Source of the DNA: Clostridiales bacterium UBA4039
GTDB lineage: Bacteria; Bacillota; Clostridia; Lachnospirales; Vallitaleaceae
NCBI GenBank assembly: GCA_002382805.1
Contig: DGAD01000010.1
Coordinates: 1 to 23,438, forward strand
Reading direction: 5' to 3'
DNA length: 23,438 nucleotides
The position numbers and the translations under genes are program-made. Below, one piece after another: positions 16,435 to 23,438 of this stretch (position 1 is its first letter; each line of letters starts with the position of its first letter). The notes under the pieces are model-generated. The model was not told the origin of the DNA. It was given only the letters and a program-made list of their open reading frames with translations, and made no database searches.

Positions 16435-16467
16435 ATAGAAGCTATGTGATATAGCTTCTATTTCTTT
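16435..16467 (+). terminator. Hairpin with short U-tract directly before the radA ribosome site
   Basis: Perfect 11-bp stem ATAGAAGCTAT (16435-16445) with 16451-16461, loop GTGAT, then TTTCTTT. It is 30 bp after the preceding stop codon and touches the radA Shine-Dalgarno (AAGGTGG, 16468-16474). Works as terminator of the preceding gene or as a radA attenuator. Confidence 0.65.
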
Positions 16468-16479
16468 AAGGTGGATAAT

Positions 16480-17850
16480 ATGGCAAAGAACAAATCAATA
16501 TTTGTATGTGGAGAATGTGGATATGAGGCGTCAAAATGGATGGGAAAATGTCCGGAATGCAATAGTTGGAATTCTATGGCAGAAGAAGTGAAAGTCAAAG
16601 TATCCAGCACGCCCAAAAAAGTCAGCGGACAGTTGCACTATGAAAAAGCTAAGCCGTTGAAACTATCTGAGATTCAATCAGAAGTCGAAGAACGTATGGA
16701 GACAGGGATAAAAGAACTGGATCGTGTACTAGGTGGAGGTATCGTTCAGGGTTCGTTAGTATTGGTAGGGGGAGACCCTGGTATAGGTAAATCCACAATG
16801 ATGCTTCAGATTTGTCAAGCGGTTAGCCGCATCAAAAAAAAAGTGCTATATATCTCTGGAGAAGAATCGTTGCATCAGATTAAAATGCGTGGCAAGCGTT
16901 TGGGTGTGGCAAATGACGAATTGCTGCTTTATGCTCAGACGAATATGAATATCATTGAATCGGTAATAATGAAAGAACAACCCGATGTATTGATGATTGA
17001 CTCGATTCAGACCATGTATAATGAAGATATTGGTTCAGTACCCGGGAGTGTATCTCAGGTTCGTGAAGTGACAGCACATTTGATGCGTTTGGCAAAGCAG
17101 TTAAACATCGCTACGTTTATAGTTGGACATGTAACCAAAGATGGAGCGATTGCAGGACCACGTGTACTTGAACATATGGTTGATACCGTCTTATATTTTG
17201 AAGGAGATAAAAATGCATCTTACCGAGTGCTTCGTGGAGTAAAAAATCGGTTTGGCTCGACGAATGAATTAGGCATATTTGAGATGCGTAATGAAGGGCT
17301 CGTAGAAGTCTTAAACCCCTCAGAATACATGCTTTCAGGACGTCCAATCAATGAACCGGGTTCACTTGTTGTATGTGCAATGGAAGGGAGCCGACCATTA
17401 TTTGTCGAAGTTCAGGCACTAGTATCTTATACCACGTTTAATATGCCGCGAAGAACCGTTAACGGAGCCGATTACAATCGCATAATGATGTTACTTGCGG
17501 TCATAGAAAAAAAATACGGACTTTCGCTGGTGGATAATGATTGCTACGTCAATATTGCCGGTGGATTAAAAATGAATGAGCCTTCCCTTGATTTGGGAAT
17601 TATAGCCGCCGTGATATCAAGTATTAAAAATCAGGCAATTGATCCGCAAACCGTGTTAATGGGGGAAGTAGGATTAACCGGAGAAGTGCGTGGCATTACC
17701 TTTTCAGAAAGTCGTGTCAAAGAAGCGGTGAAGCTTGGATTTAAGACAATTGTTCTTCCATGGAATAATGCCAAGGCAATAAAAACGACAGAAGATATCC
17801 AAATAATTGGAATAAAACATATAAATGATTTAAAACAACATATATTTTAA
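16480..17850 (+). CDS. radA: RadA (Sms), DNA repair and branch-migration ATPase
   Basis: RecA-like motor that helps process recombination intermediates. From ATG 16480 it has 456 residues: N-terminal zinc finger Cys10-x2-Cys13-x10-Cys24-x2-Cys27, RecA core with Walker A GDPGIGKS (98-105), the RadA-specific KNRFG motif at 255-259, and a C-terminal Lon-protease-like domain (about 340-456; catalytic Ser/Lys not expected in RadA). A GTG at 16471 would add three residues but lies within AAGGTGG (16468-16474), the probable ribosome site, so ATG is preferred. In Bacillus radA follows clpC and precedes disA; here disA is absent and degV follows. Confidence 0.96.
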   Translation: MAKNKSIFVCGECGYEASKWMGKCPECNSWNSMAEEVKVKVSSTPKKVSGQLHYEKAKPLKLSEIQSEVEERMETGIKELDRVLGGGIVQGSLVLVGGDPGIGKSTMMLQICQAVSRIKKKVLYISGEESLHQIKMRGKRLGVANDELLLYAQTNMNIIESVIMKEQPDVLMIDSIQTMYNEDIGSVPGSVSQVREVTAHLMRLAKQLNIATFIVGHVTKDGAIAGPRVLEHMVDTVLYFEGDKNASYRVLRGVKNRFGSTNELGIFEMRNEGLVEVLNPSEYMLSGRPINEPGSLVVCAMEGSRPLFVEVQALVSYTTFNMPRRTVNGADYNRIMMLLAVIEKKYGLSLVDNDCYVNIAGGLKMNEPSLDLGIIAAVISSIKNQAIDPQTVLMGEVGLTGEVRGITFSESRVKEAVKLGFKTIVLPWNNAKAIKTTEDIQIIGIKHINDLKQHIF

Positions 17851-17860
17851 AGGATTTATA

Positions 17861-17889
17861 GTGAAAAAAATTGACAATTATGGTATGAT
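17861..17889 (+). promoter_or_regulatory. Extended -10 promoter of the degV gene
   Basis: TGGTATGAT (17881-17889) is an extended -10; GTGAAA (17861-17866) at 17-bp spacing is a 4/6 -35. A consensus TTGACA at 17871-17876 is only 7 bp from the -10 and so cannot pair with it. Start point near 17896. Confidence 0.5.
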
Positions 17890-17933
17890 AAAGGGCGATA
17901 CATAGATAATATAAAGAATATAGGAGAGTTGAT

Positions 17934-18776
17934 ATGCGATTAGTTGTAGATAGTTCGAGCGATTTGCCTAAAGAGATCATTGAAAAGTATAATATTCATG
18001 TGATTCCATTGACGGTTTCAATCGATGGAGATGACTATAAAGATGGTATTGACATTACATCCACAGAGTTTTATGCACGTCTTGAAAAAAGTGTTAATCC
18101 ACCCAAGACATCTCAGGTTGTCCCGGAGCAATTTATTGAAGCTTTTCAAGAAATTTTACAAGAAGATGAAGAGATTTTATGCATTACAATAGGTTCGCCG
18201 GCAAGTGGTACATGTCAATCGGCATTTCTTGCAAGACAAGAGGTTGACCCTAATCGTATTACTGTCATTGACAGTAATGGTCTGTGTATGGGAACAGGAT
18301 ATCTGGTTATCTTAGCGACACGTATGCTAGATGAGGGCAAGACGCGTGAAGAGATTGCAGCAGCTTTGGAACCATTGACTCAAAACAAGATAGAGCATCT
18401 ATTTTGTGTGGACACATTAGAATACCTTAAAAAAGGTGGGAGAATTCGTGCGTCAAAGGCATTTGTAGCTGAGATTTTGAATATTAAGCCGATCTTAAAT
18501 GTTCAAGATGCTTTGACACAAACGATAGGAAAAGTTCGAGGGCGCAAAAAAATTATTCCATTTTATCTAGCACATATAGAAAATACAATGGATTTTGAAG
18601 CGAGTCCATTTTTATCGGTAGCACATAGCATGGACGAGCCTTTTGCTCGAAAGTTTATTCAAGCCTTTAAGGAAAAGTTTGATTGGGACAAGCCAATATA
18701 TATATCAGAGTTGGGCGCAACTATCGGAACGCATGCTGGTCCAGGTGTATTAGCAGCATTCTATGTAAAAAAATAA
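17934..18776 (+). CDS. DegV-family fatty-acid-binding protein
   Basis: 280-residue cytosolic protein of the DegV (FakB) family, which binds a fatty acid whose carboxylate is phosphorylated by a FakA kinase. Diagnostic parts are the opening VVDSSSDLP (residues 3-11), the TIGSPASGTCQSA loop (about 84-96), FCVDTLEYLKKGGRI (about 158-172) and the C-terminal GATIGTHAGPGVLAAFY. No fakA is nearby; genomes often hold several unlinked DegV genes. ATG after AGGAGAG, with its own extended -10 promoter 45 bp upstream. Role as a FakB is inferred from family; ligand not readable from sequence. Confidence 0.9.
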   Translation: MRLVVDSSSDLPKEIIEKYNIHVIPLTVSIDGDDYKDGIDITSTEFYARLEKSVNPPKTSQVVPEQFIEAFQEILQEDEEILCITIGSPASGTCQSAFLARQEVDPNRITVIDSNGLCMGTGYLVILATRMLDEGKTREEIAAALEPLTQNKIEHLFCVDTLEYLKKGGRIRASKAFVAEILNIKPILNVQDALTQTIGKVRGRKKIIPFYLAHIENTMDFEASPFLSVAHSMDEPFARKFIQAFKEKFDWDKPIYISELGATIGTHAGPGVLAAFYVKK

Positions 18777-18833
18777 AACAAAATGCATCATAAGCTTATA
18801 GAAATATAGGCTTCATAGTGGAGGAATTAAAGA

Positions 18834-19742
18834 ATGAAAAAAACAATGATACTAGCCATTATTGGGGCGATGACATTGACAGTGTCAAGTTGTGGCAAGG
18901 ATGCCACTCAAGATGCATATGATAATGTGGGCATTGAACAGGCAAGTGAGCAAGCACAAGGAAGTGCTGACTTAGCGCAATCAGATGTGGAGGCAGAGAC
19001 AAATCTTGAGCAAGAACAAGATGCAAATCAAGTGTCAGATGCAACACAAGAAGAAAATACAGAAGAAAATACAGAAGAAAATATAGAAGAAAATATAGAA
19101 GAACCCGAAGAAACACCGACGTATGTTCTTGCAAGTGAAATGGTTGATTATGGTATTGAAGCGTTGATGGCTATTGAAGGGGAGCTTGTAGAAGATGAGC
19201 AGTTAAACACCTCTTTAGAAGAATTAATGCACCAGTTTTATTATAATTATTTTTTTACACCAAGTATAAATCCAGAGACAGGGATTATTGAAGCTTCAAA
19301 CATGGCGCTTTTTGCAATATCTTACATTATGCAGCATGATTATGAAGGATTAGCATTTGATTATGCGACCTATGAATTAACTATCCCAAGAGAGCATGTG
19401 GCTAAAATTGTGGCTGAGTTTTTCCAACGTGAATTAGATGTTCACGGAAGTCATGAAGCCTTTAATGTCGTATATGATGAAGAAAAAGAATGTTACACAG
19501 TTATTATTGAAGATGATCAGTGGGAAGTCAACTTGACCTTAAATGAAGTTCGCCGTTTAAATGACACGACGTATCGAATCATCTGTGATCTTCCAAGAAA
19601 AACCAGTGGATTGGTTGAACATCAGATTGAGTCGATTGTAACAATTGAAAAGGATACGCCGATTGTTATATATTATAAAATTCGCGAAGTACAACAAGCA
19701 ACAGAAGAAACAGCAGAAGAAGAGACAGTGACAGAAGAATAA
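18834..19742 (+). CDS. Acidic lipoprotein of unknown function
   Basis: 302 residues. A signal peptide (MKKTMILAIIGAMTLTV) ends in VSSC, giving a lipidation Cys at residue 20. Residues 21-98 are a Gln/Glu/Asp-rich low-complexity linker that contains a four-residue repeat EENT/EENI four times. Residues about 100-285 look like a folded domain (mixed helix and strand, Tyr-rich, including QFYYNYFFTPSINPETG and VNLTLNEVRRLNDTTYRII), followed by a Glu-rich tail. No family recognised; residues 150-280 could be an NTF2-like or similar fold, which is only a guess. It should be anchored on the outer face of the membrane. leuS begins 17 bp downstream, so the two are probably cotranscribed, which is an odd pairing. 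Start ATG follows GGAGGA. Confidence 0.8.
   Translation: MKKTMILAIIGAMTLTVSSCGKDATQDAYDNVGIEQASEQAQGSADLAQSDVEAETNLEQEQDANQVSDATQEENTEENTEENIEENIEEPEETPTYVLASEMVDYGIEALMAIEGELVEDEQLNTSLEELMHQFYYNYFFTPSINPETGIIEASNMALFAISYIMQHDYEGLAFDYATYELTIPREHVAKIVAEFFQRELDVHGSHEAFNVVYDEEKECYTVIIEDDQWEVNLTLNEVRRLNDTTYRIICDLPRKTSGLVEHQIESIVTIEKDTPIVIYYKIREVQQATEETAEEETVTEE
19050..19097 (+). repeat. Four 12-bp in-frame tandem repeats in the lipoprotein gene
   Basis: Unit GAAGAAAATACA twice, then GAAGAAAATATA twice, encoding EENT-EENT-EENI-EENI, followed by a partial unit (GAAGAA). Being a multiple of three, copy changes would alter linker length without a frameshift. Confidence 0.95.
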
Positions 19743-19759
19743 ATTAGAGGAGGAACATT

Positions 19760-22168
19760 ATGTCTACAAACTATGATTTTAAGCAGATTGAAAAAAAATG
19801 GCGAACATACTGGAGCGAGCATCCAATCAATGAGCCAAGCGAAGGAAAAGAAAACTATTATTGCCTTGATATGTTTCCCTATCCATCAGGAAGTGGGTTG
19901 CATGTAGGACATTGGCGTGGGTATGTACTAAGTGATGTATGGAGCCGCTATAAAATTCTGCAAGGATATCATGTACTTCATCCAATGGGATGGGACGCGT
20001 TTGGTCTTCCTGCTGAAAACTATGCGATAACTATGGGGGTACACCCTGCAAAATCAACAGAAGAGAATGTTGCCAATTTTAAAAAACAGTTAAAAGAAAT
20101 TAGCGCAGTATATGATTGGTCAAAAGAGATCAATACGACAGATCCAAAATTCTACAAATGGACACAATGGATTTTTGTAAAAATGTTTAAAGAAGGATTG
20201 GCATATGAAAAAGAGATGCCCATTAACTGGTGTCCATCATGTAAAACAGGTTTGGCAAACGAAGAAGTTGTCAATGGTGAATGTGAACGTTGTGGTTCAG
20301 AAGTAACCAAAAAAAATCTTCGCCAATGGATGTTAAAGATTACTGCATATGCAGAACGTTTACTTGAAGATTTAGATAAATTGGAATGGCCGGACAAAGT
20401 TAAAAAAATGCAGGCAGATTGGATTGGAAAATCTTATGGTGCAGAAGTTGACTTTAAACTTGAAGGTCATGATGAGACTATCCGTGTCTTTACAACACGC
20501 CCAGATACGCTATATGGTGCGACATTTATGGTGCTTGCACCAGAACATGGTCTTGTTAAAAAATTGACATCAGATGACCAAAAAGCGGCCGTTGAAAAAT
20601 ATGTATTTGATGCATCAATGAAGTCCAATGTTGACCGTATGCAAGACAAAGAAAAAACAGGGGTCTTTACAGGTAGCTATGCTATTAATCCGTTAAATGG
20701 TGAAAAGTTACAAGTTTGGATTTCGGATTATGTGCTAGCAGATTATGGTACAGGTGCTATCATGTGTGTACCAGCCCATGATGAGCGTGACTTTGCATTT
20801 GCAAAAACATTTAACCTTCCAATTGTTCAGGTTATTGCTAAAGATGGTGTTGAAGTCGAGCTTGAAGAAGCTTATACCGAAGTCGGAGTGATGATCAATT
20901 CTGGAGAGTTCAATGGAATGGTTTCAGATGAGACGAAAGAAAAAGTAGGCGATTACTTAGAAGAAAAAGGTATCGGTACAAAAACCGTTAACTACAAATT
21001 GCGTGACTGGGTCTTCTCACGACAACGTTATTGGGGAGAACCGATTCCAATTGTCCATTGTCCATATTGTGGTATTGTTCCTGTACCGGAGGAAGAATTA
21101 CCCGTTGTACTTCCGGAAGTGGAAAGCTATGAACCAACAGGTACAGGTGAATCACCACTTGCAGCTATTGACGAGTGGGTCAATACAACATGCCCGGCAT
21201 GTGGTAAGCCGGCAAAACGTGAGACAAACACAATGCCGCAATGGGCTGGGTCGTCATGGTATTTCTTGCGCTATGTTGATGTTGATAATGACAATGAAAT
21301 TGTAGCAAAAGAAATTGCAAAAAAATGGTTGCCAGTCGATATGTATGTGGGTGGTATTGAGCATGCCGTGTTACATTTATTGTACTCTCGTTTTTATACC
21401 AAGTTCTTATATGATATAGGTGTGGTTGACTTTGAGGAACCCTTTAAACGTCTTTTCAACCAGGGAATGATCTGTAAAAATGGTGCTAAAATGAGTAAGT
21501 CGAAGGGGAATGTTGTATCTCCAGATGAACTCGTAGAAAACTATGGTTGCGATTCCTTAAGAATGTATGAGCTCTTTGTCGGTCCACCAGAATTAGATTC
21601 TGAATGGGATGACCGAGGTATCGAAGGGGTTTATCGCTTTATGAATAAAGTATGGAACCTTGTAGCAGAAAACATAGGCAAAACTGTAGAGCGAACCAAA
21701 GAATTAGAAAAACTTCATCATACGTTAATCTATGAAGTGACCGATCGATTGAATAAGTTTAATTTAAATACAACGGTCAGTGCATTTATGGAATATACGA
21801 ACAAATTGAGCCAATATGCTCGCGAACATGATGGGGTTGACCAAGAAACACTTAAAGATATTGCACGACTGTTAGCACCGTTTACACCTCATATGGCAGA
21901 AGAATTATGGTCTCAACTAGGAGAGACAACGAGTGTCTTTGAAAATGGTTGGCCAGAATATGATACCGAAAAAATGAAAGAAGATCAAATTACAATGCCA
22001 ATTCAGGTCAATGGGAAAGTACGTGGAACTATTCAAGTGTCTGTTGATGCGACAAAAGATGAGATTTTGGAGCAAGTACGTGCTGAAATCGCATCCAAAA
22101 TTGAAGGGAAAACAGTGGTTAAGGAAATTGTTGTTCCGAAAAAAATCATTAATATTGTCGTGAAATAA
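19760..22168 (+). CDS. leuS: LeuS, leucyl-tRNA synthetase
   Basis: Class I synthetase charging tRNA-Leu. Length 802 is normal for bacterial LeuRS. HIGH motif is HVGH at 48-51 in SGLHVGHWRGY; KMSKS is at 577-581. Zinc-type cysteines appear in NWCPSCKTG and ECERCGSE (about 155-185) and again in CPYCG and CPACG (about 434-480). The editing (CP1) domain shows FTTRPDTLYGATFMVLAPEH (about 244-263) and AHDERDFAFAK (about 338-348), so proofreading of mischarged tRNA should be intact. Start ATG follows GAGGAGG. No T-box leader precedes it in the 17-bp gap; the gene is probably read from upstream of the lipoprotein gene or further. No clear terminator hairpin follows. Confidence 0.98.
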   Translation: MSTNYDFKQIEKKWRTYWSEHPINEPSEGKENYYCLDMFPYPSGSGLHVGHWRGYVLSDVWSRYKILQGYHVLHPMGWDAFGLPAENYAITMGVHPAKSTEENVANFKKQLKEISAVYDWSKEINTTDPKFYKWTQWIFVKMFKEGLAYEKEMPINWCPSCKTGLANEEVVNGECERCGSEVTKKNLRQWMLKITAYAERLLEDLDKLEWPDKVKKMQADWIGKSYGAEVDFKLEGHDETIRVFTTRPDTLYGATFMVLAPEHGLVKKLTSDDQKAAVEKYVFDASMKSNVDRMQDKEKTGVFTGSYAINPLNGEKLQVWISDYVLADYGTGAIMCVPAHDERDFAFAKTFNLPIVQVIAKDGVEVELEEAYTEVGVMINSGEFNGMVSDETKEKVGDYLEEKGIGTKTVNYKLRDWVFSRQRYWGEPIPIVHCPYCGIVPVPEEELPVVLPEVESYEPTGTGESPLAAIDEWVNTTCPACGKPAKRETNTMPQWAGSSWYFLRYVDVDNDNEIVAKEIAKKWLPVDMYVGGIEHAVLHLLYSRFYTKFLYDIGVVDFEEPFKRLFNQGMICKNGAKMSKSKGNVVSPDELVENYGCDSLRMYELFVGPPELDSEWDDRGIEGVYRFMNKVWNLVAENIGKTVERTKELEKLHHTLIYEVTDRLNKFNLNTTVSAFMEYTNKLSQYAREHDGVDQETLKDIARLLAPFTPHMAEELWSQLGETTSVFENGWPEYDTEKMKEDQITMPIQVNGKVRGTIQVSVDATKDEILEQVRAEIASKIEGKTVVKEIVVPKKIINIVVK

Positions 22169-22178
22169 AGGGCAACCA

Positions 22179-22207
22179 TTGACAAGATGCAATCTGTTGT
22201 ATAAAAT
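22179..22207 (+). promoter_or_regulatory. Sigma-A type promoter of the dehydrogenase gene
   Basis: Perfect TTGACA (22179-22184), 17 bp, TAAAAT (22202-22207; 5/6). An overlapping TATAAA at 22200-22205 would give a 15-bp spacer. Start point near 22214 gives a leader of about 50 nt. Confidence 0.65.
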
Positions 22208-22263
22208 TACATTAAAGTGCAATAATATAACTGAAATTCTAATGACAATCGAAAGGAAAAAAT

Positions 22264-23409
22264 ATGGATTATTTAAACCATTTTGAACAACTAGTTAAAA
22301 AACAACTTGAACGTGTTGAAGCAATGAAACAACAGCAAGATTTTGTGGACTATAGTCAATTAGACAAGATTGTAATTGGTACAGTTGGAGGCGATGGGAT
22401 CGGTCCTGCAATCACTGCCCAAGCAGAGCGAATTTTAGCTTATCTTTTAGCAGATGAGATCAAAGCGGGTAAAGTTGAGATTCGAACTATTGAAGATTTG
22501 ACAATTGAAAAAAGAGCTGAAGTGGGACAAGCCATTCCAGATTCTGTACTTGTAGAATTAAAAAAATGTGATGTTATATTAAAAGGCCCAACAACGACAC
22601 CACGTAAAGGTGACAAATGGCCAAATATCGAAAGTGCCAATGTGGCGATGCGAAAAGAACTGGACTTATTTGCTAATGTTCGTCCTGTAAATGTTCCGGA
22701 AGAAGGTATTGACTGGACATTTTTCCGTGAGAATACAGAGGGAGCATATGTTCTTGGAAGTGAAGGCGTAAATATTAGCGATGATTTGGCCTTTGACTTT
22801 AAAGTCATTACAACTCAAGGAGCTGAACGAATTATTCGTGCAGCATTCGAGTTTGCGAAAAAGAATAATAAAAAACGCGTGACTTGTGTTACAAAAGCCA
22901 ATGTTATTAAAACAACGGATGGAAAATTCCTAGATGTCTTTAACGAAGTTGCAAAAGAATATCCTGGAATAGAAGCGGATGATTGGTACATCGATATCAT
23001 GACAGCTAAACTTGTAGATGAAAAACGAAGAAAAGATTTTCAAGTGATGGTGTTGCCAAATCTTTATGGGGACATATTAACGGATGAAGCGGCTGAATTC
23101 CAAGGTGGCGTAGGAACAGCAGGAAGCGCAAACCTTGGTAAGCGTTATGCTATGTTTGAAGCTATTCATGGCTCAGCACCAAGAATGGTTGATGAAGGGC
23201 GTGACATCTATGCAGATCCGTCAAGTATTATTCGTGCAGGAGCGATGTTGTTAAATCACATCGGATACACTCAAGAGGCGGATAAATTATTTAAAGCATT
23301 AGAGATTTGTGGTCAAACAGAAAAGAGAATCGCATTAACAGGTCGTGATACTGGAGCGACAAGTGCTGAATATGCAGATTACTTAATGGAAACCATTGAA
23401 AAACTATAA
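22264..23409 (+). CDS. Isocitrate/isopropylmalate-family dehydrogenase, probably isocitrate dehydrogenase
   Basis: 381-residue beta-decarboxylating dehydrogenase. An N-terminal extension (about 1-35, helical, charged) precedes GTVGGDGIGPAI (about 39-50). Substrate-site motifs: TTTPRKGDKW then IESANVAMRKELDLFANVRPV (about 122-142), FRENTEGAYVLG (about 155-166), the catalytic Lys in TKANVIKTTDG, and metal aspartates in NLYGDILTDEAAEF. RENTEG is found in isocitrate, homoisocitrate and tartrate enzymes; LeuB normally has RELTGG, so LeuB is unlikely. Coenzyme loop HGSAPRMVDEGRDIYADPSSII lacks the Lys-Tyr pair of NADP enzymes, which suggests NAD. No aconitase or citrate synthase lies in the window, though the right flank is cut off. 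Start ATG after AAAGGA; own promoter upstream. Confidence 0.85.
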   Translation: MDYLNHFEQLVKKQLERVEAMKQQQDFVDYSQLDKIVIGTVGGDGIGPAITAQAERILAYLLADEIKAGKVEIRTIEDLTIEKRAEVGQAIPDSVLVELKKCDVILKGPTTTPRKGDKWPNIESANVAMRKELDLFANVRPVNVPEEGIDWTFFRENTEGAYVLGSEGVNISDDLAFDFKVITTQGAERIIRAAFEFAKKNNKKRVTCVTKANVIKTTDGKFLDVFNEVAKEYPGIEADDWYIDIMTAKLVDEKRRKDFQVMVLPNLYGDILTDEAAEFQGGVGTAGSANLGKRYAMFEAIHGSAPRMVDEGRDIYADPSSIIRAGAMLLNHIGYTQEADKLFKALEICGQTEKRIALTGRDTGATSAEYADYLMETIEKL

Positions 23410-23438
23410 ATAATATCATAATTAAGGCTCTTTGTCAA

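Noticed and set aside
17871..17889. TTGACA plus TATGAT before degV as a promoter pair
   Set aside because: Again only 7 bp apart; the extended -10 with GTGAAA at 17861 is a better pairing.
18792..18813. Nine-base-pair hairpin with GAAA tetraloop between degV and the lipoprotein gene
   Set aside because: One pair is a G-U wobble and no T-tract follows, so a terminator call is not supported; could be chance.
18859..19134. Long minus-strand open frame opposite the lipoprotein gene (Leu/Tyr-rich repeats)
   Set aside because: It is the antisense reading of the Glu-rich repeat region and has no ribosome site; a composition artefact.
1..23438. CRISPR arrays, insertion sequences, attachment sites, tRNA or rRNA genes
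   Set aside because: No spaced direct repeats, transposase or integrase genes, or cloverleaf/ribosomal sequences were recognised on either strand.

Overview
The window is a gene-dense, A+T-rich segment with every recognisable gene on the plus strand and no intergenic gap above about 110 bp. Gene content and order point to a low-GC Gram-positive anaerobe of the Clostridia, probably Lachnospirales-like: a purECFMND cluster, mcsA-mcsB-clpC followed by radA, DegV, lipoproteins with lipoboxes, and a CcdA/TlpA pair without cytochrome genes. I cannot name the species. No tRNA, rRNA, CRISPR array, insertion sequence, phage gene or integrase was seen; this looks like core chromosome, not a mobile region.

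Layout. (1) 43-5623: a tight purine operon, purE-purC-purF-purM-purN-purD, with gaps of 0-17 bp and one 7-bp overlap. purH, purL, purQ, purS, purK and purB are not present. (2) 5635-6450: a single gene for a membrane-anchored NERD-domain protein (PD-(D/E)XK nuclease-related) with its own promoter and a strong terminator. (3) 6533-10081: two half-size ABC exporters that form an asymmetric pair; the first has Asp in place of the catalytic Glu. (4) 10212-11532: ccdA plus a TlpA-like thioredoxin lipoprotein, an extracytoplasmic thiol-reducing relay. (5) 11606-15914: a zinc-ribbon protein, McsA, McsB arginine kinase and ClpC, a protein quality-control operon without the usual ctsR repressor gene at its head. 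(6) 15991-18776: a small conserved protein, radA, and a DegV-family lipid-binding protein. (7) 18834-22168: an acidic lipoprotein with a 12-bp in-frame repeat, then leuS. (8) 22264-23409: an isocitrate/isopropylmalate-type dehydrogenase with its own promoter.

The most unusual structure is in the short intergenic regions. Upstream of ccdA and of the zinc-ribbon/mcsA operon, a long perfect palindrome followed by a T-tract looks like the terminator of the upstream gene, while a candidate -10 box inside the same palindrome would place the downstream start point in the hairpin loop. I found no clearly new multi-gene system. The best candidates for new biology are the ctsR-less mcs/clp operon with its zinc-ribbon first gene, the nested terminator-promoter elements, and the palindromes around the NERD gene. 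All functional statements rest on reading motifs and family knowledge; no database search was run.
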